Assembly (NCBI RefSeq): GCF_009905615.1
Contig: NZ_JAAAKW010000023.1
Span: 1 to 61,014 of the forward strand
DNA length: 61,014 bases
Origin: Pseudomonas sp. SLFW
GTDB lineage: Bacteria > Pseudomonadota > Gammaproteobacteria > Pseudomonadales > Pseudomonadaceae
Direction of reading: 5' to 3'
Within the stretch, counting starts at the first letter, position 1; each line of letters starts with the position of its first letter. This document shows positions 34,383 through 42,369 of this stretch, one piece after another. Both the position numbers and the translations under genes were made by a program. The notes below the pieces were generated by a model that did not search any database, was not told where the DNA came from, and saw only the letters and a list, made by a program, of their open reading frames with translations.

Positions 34383-34472
34383 CTGTAGGAGTGAGCTTGC
34401 TCGCGATTCCGGTCTGTCAGTCATGTCTGTAATAACTGCTCCAACTCATCGCGAGCAAGCTCACTCCTACAG
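34383..34472. repeat. REPIN (family A) between pip and dtd
   Basis: Inverted arms GGAGTGAGCTTGCTCGCGAT and complement between two co-oriented genes. Confidence 0.9.
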
Positions 34473-34506
34473 GGTCTGGCGAACCATTCCGATACGAGGC
34501 GAATAA

Positions 34507-34944
34507 ATGAAGGGTTTGCTCCAGCGAGTACGTTCAGCTCGTGTCGATGTCGCGAACGAAACGGTAGGCTCCATCGATCAGGGGCTGCTGGTGCTGGTGG
34601 GGGTCGAACCTCAAGACACTCGCGCCAGCGCCGACAAAATGCTGCACAAGCTGCTTAACTACCGGGTGTTCAGCGACGCCGACGGCAAAATGAACCTGTC
34701 GTTGAACGACGTGGGCGGTGGATTACTGCTGGTTTCACAGTTCACATTGGCCGCCGACACTAAAAGCGGCATGCGCCCCAGCTTCTCCAAAGCCGCGCCT
34801 CCCGCCCTCGGCGCCGAATTGTTTGACTATTTGCTGGAAAAGGCTAAAACCTCGCACGGGACGGTCGCTTCGGGCCAATTTGGTGCGGATATGCAGGTGC
34901 ATTTGGTGAATGATGGCCCTGTGACATTTTTGCTTGAGACCTGA
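34507..34944 (+). CDS. dtd: D-aminoacyl-tRNA deacylase
   Basis: Proofreading enzyme that removes D-amino acids (and glycine wrongly put on tRNA-Ala) from tRNA, protecting translation. The 145 residues are the standard length. The two signature motifs are present: SQFTLAADTKSGMRPSF (the SQFTL loop, about 77-93) and NDGPVTF (cross-subunit Gly-cisPro motif region, about 136-142). The start MKGLLQRV is the family's usual N-terminus. The gene lies between pip and opgG. Confidence 0.96.
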   Translation: MKGLLQRVRSARVDVANETVGSIDQGLLVLVGVEPQDTRASADKMLHKLLNYRVFSDADGKMNLSLNDVGGGLLLVSQFTLAADTKSGMRPSFSKAAPPALGAELFDYLLEKAKTSHGTVASGQFGADMQVHLVNDGPVTFLLET

Positions 34945-35208
34945 ATCGCCGGTTTTGCCTGATGCACCCGAATTTATTAGGCAAAAAGCCATAAATACTT
35001 TGTTTCCCCTGATGCGTTGTAACGCGGGCTACTAGATAATCGCGCGCTACAAAGGCGAGTGAAAACTCGTCCCATCGGTAAAAACGCAGACTGGTCCGAA
35101 ATCGTTTGGGGAATCATTGGCCCCTTTCGGAGTCGGAACAATGCTCGCCAACCCGGCATTTGAAAGCTGGCCGTTGGTTTCTTCATCTGTTTTCGGCGAG
35201 GGTTGCTC

Positions 35209-37191
35209 GTGATTGTTAGTCCATGTAATGCACCAAAGACCCCTGGCAAGCGCCTGCGCAGCGCCTTGTTGGCCGGGTCGGCTTTGTTTTGTCTTTTCGG
35301 CGCCAGCCAGCTCTGGGCGTTCGATATTGACGACGTGGCGACAAAGGCCAAAGAACTGGCCGGACAGAAATTCGTAGCCCCCAAAAGCAACCTTCCAGCG
35401 GAATTCCGCGACATGAAGTTTGCCGACTACCAGAAAATCCGCTTCTTGCAGGACAAGGCCGAGTGGGCCGCTGACAAGACGCCGTTCAAAATCTCGTTCT
35501 ATCACCAGGGCATGCACTTCGACACCCCGGTGAAGATCAACGAGGTCACCGCCACGACGGTCAACGAGATCAAATACGATCCGAGCCGTTTCAGCTTTGG
35601 TGACGTCAAGTTCGATCCTAAGTCCACCGAAAACCTCGGCTACGCCGGTTTCCGCGTGACGTACCCGATCAACAAGGACGACAAACAAGACGAAATCATG
35701 ACCATGCTGGGCGCGAGCTATTTCCGCGTCATCGGCAAAGGTCAGGTTTACGGCTTGTCCGCCCGTGGCATGGCCATCGACACCGCGATGTCGTCGGGTG
35801 AAGAATTCCCGCGTTTCACCGAGTTCTGGATCGAAAAGCCGAACCCGGATGACAACCATCTGGTGATCTTTGCGCTGCTGGACTCCCCACGCGCCACGGG
35901 TGCCTACAAACTGACCCTGCGTCCGGGCACCAATACCCTGGTCGACGTGCAATCGCGCATGTACCTGCGTGAGAAGGTCGGCAAATTGGGCGTTGCGCCG
36001 CTGACCAGCATGTACCTGTTCGGCGCCAACCAGCCGTCGAAAGTCCTCAACTACCGTCGCGAGCTGCACGACTCCAGCGGTCTGTCGATTCAGGCCGCCA
36101 ATGGCGAGTGGATCTGGCGTCCTCTGAACAACCCGAAACACCTGGCTGTCAGCAGCTTCTCGGTTGAAAACCCGCGCGGCTTCGGTCTGCTGCAACGTGG
36201 TCGTAACTTTAGCCACTACGAAGACCTGGACGACCGCTACGACAAACGCCCAAGTGCCTGGATCGAGCCAAAAGGCGACTGGGGCAAGGGTACTGTCGAT
36301 CTGGTCGAGATTCCGACTGCTGATGAAACCAACGACAACATCGTTGCGTTCTGGAAGCCGGAAACCCAGCCTGAGCCGGGTCAGCCAATCGACTTCAACT
36401 ACCGTCTGCACTGGACCATGGATGAAGACTCCATTCACTCGCCGGATCTGGGCTGGGTCAAGCAGACCCTGCGTTCCACCGGTGACGTGAAGCAGTCCAA
36501 CCTGATCCGACAGCCGGATGGCAGCGTTGCCTATCTGGTCGATTTCGTCGGCCCGACCCTGGCCAAGTTGGGTGAAGACCCGGCGATCCGCAGCCAGGTC
36601 ACCACTGACGACAACACCGAGCTGGTCGAAAACAACCTGCGTTACAACCCGGTCACCAAGGGCTGGCGCCTGACGCTGCGCCTGAAGGTCAAGGACACCA
36701 ACAAGAACGTGGAGCTGCGCGCTTACCTGCTGCGCGAGACCCCGGTCGAACCTGGTAAGGAACCTGCGCTGATCACTGCTGACAAAGCAGACAAGAAGCC
36801 TGAGAAAAAAGCGGACGCCAAACCGGCGGTCGCCGCTGCCGCGCCTAAAGACGAAAAAGCCGAAATCGTCAAAACCGACGCTGTGAAAGCCGGTGATGCG
36901 AAAGACGCCAAAGTGGCCAAGGCCGACGCGAAAGCCGATGGTAAAGACGCTGCTGCGAAAGACGCGAAGGCCGATGCCGCCAAGCCAGCTGACGCTGCCA
37001 AGGTCGCTGAAGCCAAGTCCGACGAAGCGTCGAAGCCTGAAGCCGCCCTGGGCGATGCTGCCAAGGCGAACAAAGGTAATAAAGACACCACGCAGCCAGC
37101 GGTACAGGCTGCATCCACCCAGCAGGGCCCGGCCATGAATCAACAGATTCTGACCGAGACCTGGAGCTACCAGTTGCCAGCCGATGAGTAA
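35209..37191 (+). CDS. opgG: Glucan biosynthesis protein G with Lys/Ala-rich C-terminal insert
   Basis: Periplasmic protein needed for osmoregulated periplasmic glucan (beta-1,2 backbone with beta-1,6 branches). The GTG at 35209 is preferred: GGCGAGGG stands six bases before it; a TTG two codons earlier is weaker. A signal peptide (KRLRSALLAGSALFCLFGASQLWA) is followed by the OpgG fold up to about residue 520. Then comes a roughly 120-residue stretch of Lys, Ala and Asp (about 520-642), and finally a normal-looking end LTETWSYQLPADE. E. coli MdoG is about 511 residues and lacks such a stretch. It overlaps opgH by 8 bases. Confidence 0.93.
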   Translation: MIVSPCNAPKTPGKRLRSALLAGSALFCLFGASQLWAFDIDDVATKAKELAGQKFVAPKSNLPAEFRDMKFADYQKIRFLQDKAEWAADKTPFKISFYHQGMHFDTPVKINEVTATTVNEIKYDPSRFSFGDVKFDPKSTENLGYAGFRVTYPINKDDKQDEIMTMLGASYFRVIGKGQVYGLSARGMAIDTAMSSGEEFPRFTEFWIEKPNPDDNHLVIFALLDSPRATGAYKLTLRPGTNTLVDVQSRMYLREKVGKLGVAPLTSMYLFGANQPSKVLNYRRELHDSSGLSIQAANGEWIWRPLNNPKHLAVSSFSVENPRGFGLLQRGRNFSHYEDLDDRYDKRPSAWIEPKGDWGKGTVDLVEIPTADETNDNIVAFWKPETQPEPGQPIDFNYRLHWTMDEDSIHSPDLGWVKQTLRSTGDVKQSNLIRQPDGSVAYLVDFVGPTLAKLGEDPAIRSQVTTDDNTELVENNLRYNPVTKGWRLTLRLKVKDTNKNVELRAYLLRETPVEPGKEPALITADKADKKPEKKADAKPAVAAAAPKDEKAEIVKTDAVKAGDAKDAKVAKADAKADGKDAAAKDAKADAAKPADAAKVAEAKSDEASKPEAALGDAAKANKGNKDTTQPAVQAASTQQGPAMNQQILTETWSYQLPADE

Positions 37192-39772
37192 TTCACAAGC
37201 CGTGCCTGAATCTCTAAGTGAGTATCTCGCACACCTGCCAATGAGTGACGAGCAGCGGGCCGAACTGGCCAGCTGCACCTCGTTCGCTGAGCTGCATGAA
37301 CGCCTTTCGGCGCAGACCGTCACCGACTCCGCCGAGGCCGCTCAGGCTTCGGTGGGCCGTCGCCTGACCCTGACCACCGCTGACGAGTTGCACGAAGCAG
37401 AAATGCTGACGGTCGACGCCAGCGGTCGCGTATGCCTCAAAGCCACGCCGCCGATCCGCCGTACCAAAGTCGTCCCGGAGCCATGGCGGACCAACATCCT
37501 GCACCGTGGCTGGCGTCGTCTGACCGGGAAAACCAACCCGCCCAAGCCGGCCAAGGACGATCTGCCACGCGACTTGCCCAAGTCCCGGTGGCGCACGGTC
37601 GGTTCGATCCGTCGCTACATTCTGCTGATCCTCATGCTGGGCCAGACCATCGTGGCTGGCTTCTACATGAAGGGCATCCTGCCGTACCAAGGCTGGTCGC
37701 TGGTCTCGTTCGACGAAATCAGCCGCCAGACCTTGTGGCAAACCGCCGTTCAAGTGATGCCGTACGCGCTGCAGACCACCATTCTGCTGATGTTCGGAAT
37801 TCTGTTCTGCTGGGTGTCTGCCGGTTTCTGGACCGCCTTGATGGGCTTCCTCGAACTGCTGACCGGGCGTGACAAATACCGTATCTCCGGCGCCAGCGCG
37901 GGCAACGAGCCGATTGAAGCCGGTGCGCGTACTGCGCTGGTCATGCCGATCTGTAACGAAGACGTGCCTCGCGTATTCGCCGGTCTGCGTGCCACTTTCG
38001 AGTCCGTTGCCGCGACAGGCGATCTGGATCGCTTCGACTTTTTCGTGCTCAGCGACACCAACGAAACCGACATCGCCGTTGCCGAGCAGCAGGCGTGGCT
38101 GGACGTGTGCCGCGAGACCAGCGGTTTTGGCCGGATTTTCTACCGCCGCCGCCGCCGTCGCGTGAAACGCAAAAGCGGCAACCTCGACGACTTCTGCCGT
38201 CGCTGGGGCGGTGACTACCGTTACATGGTCGTACTCGATGCCGACTCCGTGATGAGCGGCGAGTGCCTGACCAGTCTGGTGCGCTTGATGGAAGCGACCC
38301 CGGACGCCGGTATCATCCAGACCGCGCCACGTGCTTCGGGCATGGACACGCTGTATGCCCGCATGCAGCAGTTCGCCACCCGTGTGTATGGCCCGCTGTT
38401 CACTGCCGGTTTGCACTTCTGGCAGCTGGGTGAATCCCACTATTGGGGTCACAACGCGATCATTCGCATGAAGCCGTTCATCGAGCACTGCGCGTTGGCG
38501 CCGTTGCCCGGTAAAGGCGCGTTTGCCGGTGCAATTCTGTCTCACGACTTCGTCGAAGCTGCGCTGATGCGCCGTGCCGGCTGGGGCGTGTGGATTGCCT
38601 ATGATTTGCCGGGCAGCTACGAAGAACTGCCGCCGAACTTGCTGGACGAGCTCAAGCGTGACCGTCGCTGGTGCCACGGCAACCTGATGAACTTCCGCCT
38701 GTTCCTGGTGAAAGGCATGCACCCGGTTCACCGTGCGGTGTTCCTGACGGGCGTGATGTCCTACCTTTCGGCGCCGTTGTGGTTCCTTTTCCTGGTGTTG
38801 TCGACGGCGCTGCTCGCAGTCAACACACTGATGGAACCGACCTACTTCCTGGAGCCGCGTCAGCTCTATCCGTTGTGGCCACAGTGGCACCCGGAAAAAG
38901 CCGTCGCGTTGTTCTCGACCACCGTCGTTCTGCTGTTCCTGCCAAAACTGCTCAGCGTCATCCTGATCTGGGCCAAAGGCGCGACGGGCTATGGCGGTCG
39001 GATCAAAGTCACCATGTCGATGCTCCTGGAGATGCTGTTCTCCATGCTGCTGGCGCCGGTGCGGATGATCTTCCACACCCGCTTCGTGCTGGCCGCGTTC
39101 CTCGGCTGGGCCGCGACCTGGAACTCGCCACAACGTGACGACGACTCCACGCCGTGGAGCGAAGCGGTCAAGCGTCACGGACCGCAGACATTGCTCGGCT
39201 TCGGCTGGGCGCTGCTAGTGGCTTGGCTCAACCCAAGCTTCCTGTGGTGGCTGGTGCCGATTGTCGGCTCGTTGATGCTCTCGATCCCGGTGTCGGTCAT
39301 TTCCAGCCGTACCAACCTGGGCTTGAAAGCGAAGGATGAAAGTCTGTTCCTGATCCCGGAAGAGCACACCCCGCCGCAGGAGCTGGTGTCGACCGATCAG
39401 TACACTCACGAGAACCGTTGGCATGCACTGAACGATGGCTTTGTTCGTGCCGTGGTCGATCCACAGCAGAACGCTCTGGCCTGTGCACTGGCAACCTCAC
39501 GTCACCGTCACGCCGAGCCGATCGAGTGGATGCGCGTCGAACGCGTGCGCCACGCCATCAAAGGCGGCCCGGAGCACTTGAACAACAACGAACGCCTGCA
39601 ATTGCTGAGCGATCCTGTTGCGCTGGCGCGTCTGCATGAGGCGGTCTGGGCGGAAGGCAACGAAGCGTGGCTGGAAGCGTGGCGAGCGTCGGTGAAAGCC
39701 GACCCTCACGCGCCCCTGCTGCCCTTGCAGCCTGCGACACACCTGAACGTGCCGTCGCTCGCCAATGCCTGA
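37184..39772 (+). CDS. opgH: Glucans biosynthesis glucosyltransferase H
   Basis: Inner-membrane glycosyltransferase family 2 enzyme, 862 residues, that polymerises glucose from UDP-glucose and passes the chain to the periplasm. Cytosolic N-terminus, helices near 145-220, then the catalytic domain: VMPICNEDV, VVLDADSVMSG (D-x-D type), LSHDFVEAALMRRAG and DRRWCHGNL (Q/R-x-x-RW-type), then further helices from about 515. It overlaps opgG by 8 bases and they act together. A strong terminator follows. In some bacteria OpgH also links UDP-glucose level to cell size. Confidence 0.95.
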   Translation: MSNSQAVPESLSEYLAHLPMSDEQRAELASCTSFAELHERLSAQTVTDSAEAAQASVGRRLTLTTADELHEAEMLTVDASGRVCLKATPPIRRTKVVPEPWRTNILHRGWRRLTGKTNPPKPAKDDLPRDLPKSRWRTVGSIRRYILLILMLGQTIVAGFYMKGILPYQGWSLVSFDEISRQTLWQTAVQVMPYALQTTILLMFGILFCWVSAGFWTALMGFLELLTGRDKYRISGASAGNEPIEAGARTALVMPICNEDVPRVFAGLRATFESVAATGDLDRFDFFVLSDTNETDIAVAEQQAWLDVCRETSGFGRIFYRRRRRRVKRKSGNLDDFCRRWGGDYRYMVVLDADSVMSGECLTSLVRLMEATPDAGIIQTAPRASGMDTLYARMQQFATRVYGPLFTAGLHFWQLGESHYWGHNAIIRMKPFIEHCALAPLPGKGAFAGAILSHDFVEAALMRRAGWGVWIAYDLPGSYEELPPNLLDELKRDRRWCHGNLMNFRLFLVKGMHPVHRAVFLTGVMSYLSAPLWFLFLVLSTALLAVNTLMEPTYFLEPRQLYPLWPQWHPEKAVALFSTTVVLLFLPKLLSVILIWAKGATGYGGRIKVTMSMLLEMLFSMLLAPVRMIFHTRFVLAAFLGWAATWNSPQRDDDSTPWSEAVKRHGPQTLLGFGWALLVAWLNPSFLWWLVPIVGSLMLSIPVSVISSRTNLGLKAKDESLFLIPEEHTPPQELVSTDQYTHENRWHALNDGFVRAVVDPQQNALACALATSRHRHAEPIEWMRVERVRHAIKGGPEHLNNNERLQLLSDPVALARLHEAVWAEGNEAWLEAWRASVKADPHAPLLPLQPATHLNVPSLANA

Positions 39773-39789
39773 TTGACGTAACCGCTGCA

Positions 39790-39830
39790 AAAAAAACGCC
39801 GCCGGAGAGTGATCTTCGGCGGCGTTTTTG
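39790..39830. terminator. Bidirectional intrinsic terminator after opgH
   Basis: Stem AACGCCGCCG / CGGCGGCGTT with a 12-base loop, preceded by a run of A and followed by TTTTT, so it can serve both opgH (plus) and the chemoreceptor gene (minus). The 369-base gap 39773-40141 otherwise holds two REPINs. Confidence 0.9.
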
Positions 39831-39869
39831 TTTGGGTGTGATCAGGTACAACCTCCAGCAGCCGCACTT

Positions 39870-39961
39870 CCTGTAGGAGTGAGCTTGCTCGCGAGGTGTC
39901 CTGTCAGATGTCGCAGTGTTGACCGACCTGGCGTCATCGCGAGCAAGCTCACTCCTACAGG
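39870..39961. repeat. REPIN (family A) after opgH
   Basis: Inverted arms CCTGTAGGAGTGAGCTTGCT and complement; 38 bases later a family B element follows. Confidence 0.9.
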
Positions 39962-39999
39962 GGAGGAGCGACCCTCAAATCGCATCTTCGCCAGCGAAT

Positions 40000-40104
40000 C
40001 TGTGGGAGCGAATTCATTCTGGGCGGCAATCCGACGATGCGGGGGTACATTCGACGCATCTGCGTCGGGTGTACGATCTTTCGCGAATGAATTCGCTCCC
40101 ACAG
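40000..40104. repeat. REPIN (family B, hybrid arm), left of mcp1
   Basis: Left arm GGGAGCGAATTCATTCTGGG departs from family B after ATTC and continues CGGCAATCCGACGA; the right arm is normal family B. Its reverse complement matches the element at 42240-42342 over nearly the whole ~103 bases. Confidence 0.85.
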
Positions 40105-40141
40105 CGATCTCGTAGCAAGAACGCCATAGAGAGCATCGCGT

Positions 40142-42085
40142 TCAGCCCACCCGAAACTTCCCGACCATCTCTTGCAGATGCGTCCCCAGTCGCGCCAGCT
40201 CCAGGCTTGAAGCGGCGGTTTCTTCGCTGGCTGCTGCTGTCTGTTCGGACACATCCCGCACGGTCAGCACGCTCCGGTTGATCTGCTCGGCGACGACGCT
40301 TTGTTCTTCGCCTGCCGTCGCGATCTGCTGGTTCATGGTCTGGATCGTCGAGACCGTGCGGGTGATGTGCTCCAACGCCGCACCGGCCCGACGGCTCAAC
40401 TCGACGCTGCGATCCGTCAACGTGCGGCTGGCATCCAGCGTGCTCACCACCTGTTGCGTGCCGCTCTGCAAGGCCGCGATCAACAGTTCGATTTCTTCGG
40501 TGGATTGCTGCGTGCGTAAGGCCAGGCTGCGCACTTCATCGGCGACAACGGCAAACCCCCGGCCCGCTTCCCCCGCCCGGGCCGCTTCGATGGCGGCATT
40601 CAGCGCAAGCAAATTCGTCTGCTGTGACACCGACTTGATCACGTCCAGCACGCCGCCGATCTTGTCGCTTTCCAGCTTGAGCTTGCCCATGGCGTCAGTG
40701 GAATTGGCCACCTCGACCGCCAGCCGTTCGATCTGGCCAATGGCGTCTGCGACCACCTGATCACCTTCCCGCGCCTGCTGATCAGCCTGCACCGCCGCCT
40801 CGCTGGCCTCTTCGGCGTTGCGTGCGACTTCCATCACAGTGGAGGTCATCTGATTCATCGCCGTGGCGACCTGATCCGTTTCACGTTTCTGATCGTTGAC
40901 CCCGGCGCTGGTCTGTTCGGTTACCGCCGACAGCTGCGTGGCGGCGCTGGCAATCTGCGCGATACCGTCACTGATGCCCGAAATAAGCGCCCGCAGTCGC
41001 AGGGTCATGTCCTGCATGCTTTGTTGCAGACTGCCCATTTCGTCATGGCGTTGCACGTCGAGGTCAACACTCAGGTCGCCGCTGGCAATCCGCTTGGCGG
41101 CTGCGAGGGTCTGGTGCAGTGGCAGGATGATCTGCCGGGTGATCAGCCAGGCCGCCAACAACCCCAGCACGATAGCCAGCAGTGCCACGCCGATCAGGGT
41201 GTTGCGCGACCGATCGGCATCGCTGTCCCGGCGCTGGCTTTGCAGTGCGGTAATCTCGGCGGTGGATGCGAGCAACACGTCGCCCATGGCTTCCATCGAC
41301 TCTTGAGCGGCCTCAGCTTTGGTCTGAGCCACTTTCAGCGTATTCAGCTGTTCGCGGTAGTTTTCCAGTGCTTTGCGCGCTGCCGTCAAAATACTTGCGT
41401 TGGTGTCGGAGGGGCTGGCCACGATCTGATCGACCGCCTCAATCGCCTTCTCGATTGCTTTGATCGCCCCTGTTTCAAAGGCATCCTTACCGCTGTAAAC
41501 GTAAGCCTGAACCTCGTAGCGAGCCGTCTGAATGTGCCGCCGCAGTTGCAGGATATTGGCGAATTCTTCGAGTTTTTCCTTGTTATCCTGCTCCTCGCTG
41601 ACAGCCTTCAATACGTCAGCCTCGACCTGATCGACCGCACTGATCACGTTATCCGAAAGCTCTTTCATGAGCGCCCGAGATGTATCGCGGGTTTGCAGCA
41701 ATTGGCTCAAGTCGCCGAAAGCCTGTTCCAGCGCTCGGACGGTCTCGCTTTGTTTATTGAGCATTTGAAGTACGTCCGCGTCTTCCTCGTCATGCCTGAG
41801 CGTTCCAAGGTGCGCTTCGATTTCATTGATGCGGGTGGCGACCAGGCTGGCACTCTCCGGCGTGTTTTCCATCCGGAACGTGATGCGTTCGGCGCGCAGG
41901 TCTTTGGTCAGGGCGTTGAGCTGGGCGATAGAGGTCAGCGACTCTGAGCGCTCGATCATGGCGTCGAGGCCGTGCCAGCCCGTGAGGGTGATGACCAGCG
42001 TCAGCAGCAATACCAGGCCGAAGCCCAGTGCCAGTTTGAGTTTGACGCTGGTATTGGCCAGCGCCCCGTTGATTCCTTGCGACAT
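40142..42085 (-). CDS. Methyl-accepting chemotaxis protein with HBM-type sensor
   Basis: Chemoreceptor of 647 residues: membrane helix 1 (18-37), a periplasmic all-helical sensor of about 255 residues, membrane helix 2 (297-316), HAMP (about 317-370) and a signalling hairpin with EVRSLALRTQQSTEEIE and NLLALNAAIEAARAGEAGRGFAVVAD in the tip. The sensor length and the N-terminal GFGLVLLLTLVI..TGW..L pattern match helical bimodular (HBM) receptors such as P. putida McpS, which senses TCA-cycle acids; the ligand here is not known. It is a tandem paralogue of the next gene and is flanked by inverted REPINs. Confidence 0.9.
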   Translation of the reverse strand: MSQGINGALANTSVKLKLALGFGLVLLLTLVITLTGWHGLDAMIERSESLTSIAQLNALTKDLRAERITFRMENTPESASLVATRINEIEAHLGTLRHDEEDADVLQMLNKQSETVRALEQAFGDLSQLLQTRDTSRALMKELSDNVISAVDQVEADVLKAVSEEQDNKEKLEEFANILQLRRHIQTARYEVQAYVYSGKDAFETGAIKAIEKAIEAVDQIVASPSDTNASILTAARKALENYREQLNTLKVAQTKAEAAQESMEAMGDVLLASTAEITALQSQRRDSDADRSRNTLIGVALLAIVLGLLAAWLITRQIILPLHQTLAAAKRIASGDLSVDLDVQRHDEMGSLQQSMQDMTLRLRALISGISDGIAQIASAATQLSAVTEQTSAGVNDQKRETDQVATAMNQMTSTVMEVARNAEEASEAAVQADQQAREGDQVVADAIGQIERLAVEVANSTDAMGKLKLESDKIGGVLDVIKSVSQQTNLLALNAAIEAARAGEAGRGFAVVADEVRSLALRTQQSTEEIELLIAALQSGTQQVVSTLDASRTLTDRSVELSRRAGAALEHITRTVSTIQTMNQQIATAGEEQSVVAEQINRSVLTVRDVSEQTAAASEETAASSLELARLGTHLQEMVGKFRVG

Positions 42086-42239
42086 GGTGCATCTCCTGCG
42101 GATGGGCGATAAGCGCGCATCGGCAGGGGAAACGGGAGCGTGACCTGAAGAGGGTGTAGGACGTTTCCGAGGCGAAGCGTGGGGTGAACCAGGTCACAGA
42201 TATTCAGTTGTGCCCGGATTTCGACGGCTCCCCGTGCCC

Positions 42240-42342
42240 CTGTAGGAGCGAATTCATTCGCGAAAAATCGTACAGCCGATGGAGATGCATCGGATGTACC
42301 ACCGCTTCGTCGGATTGCCGTCCAGAATGAATTCGCTCCCAC
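42240..42342. repeat. REPIN (family B, hybrid arm), right of mcp1
   Basis: Inverted copy of the element at 40000-40104, including the hybrid arm CCAGAATGAATTCGCTCCCA. By eye about nine of ten bases agree. Confidence 0.85.
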
Positions 42343-42369
42343 CGGTTTCAGCGGCGGCAAGCTGCTCGG

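Noticed and set aside
35047..37323. A 758-codon open frame on the minus strand opposite opgG
   Set aside because: Low-complexity shadow of opgG, running through its start region and into opgH; no domain or ribosome site.
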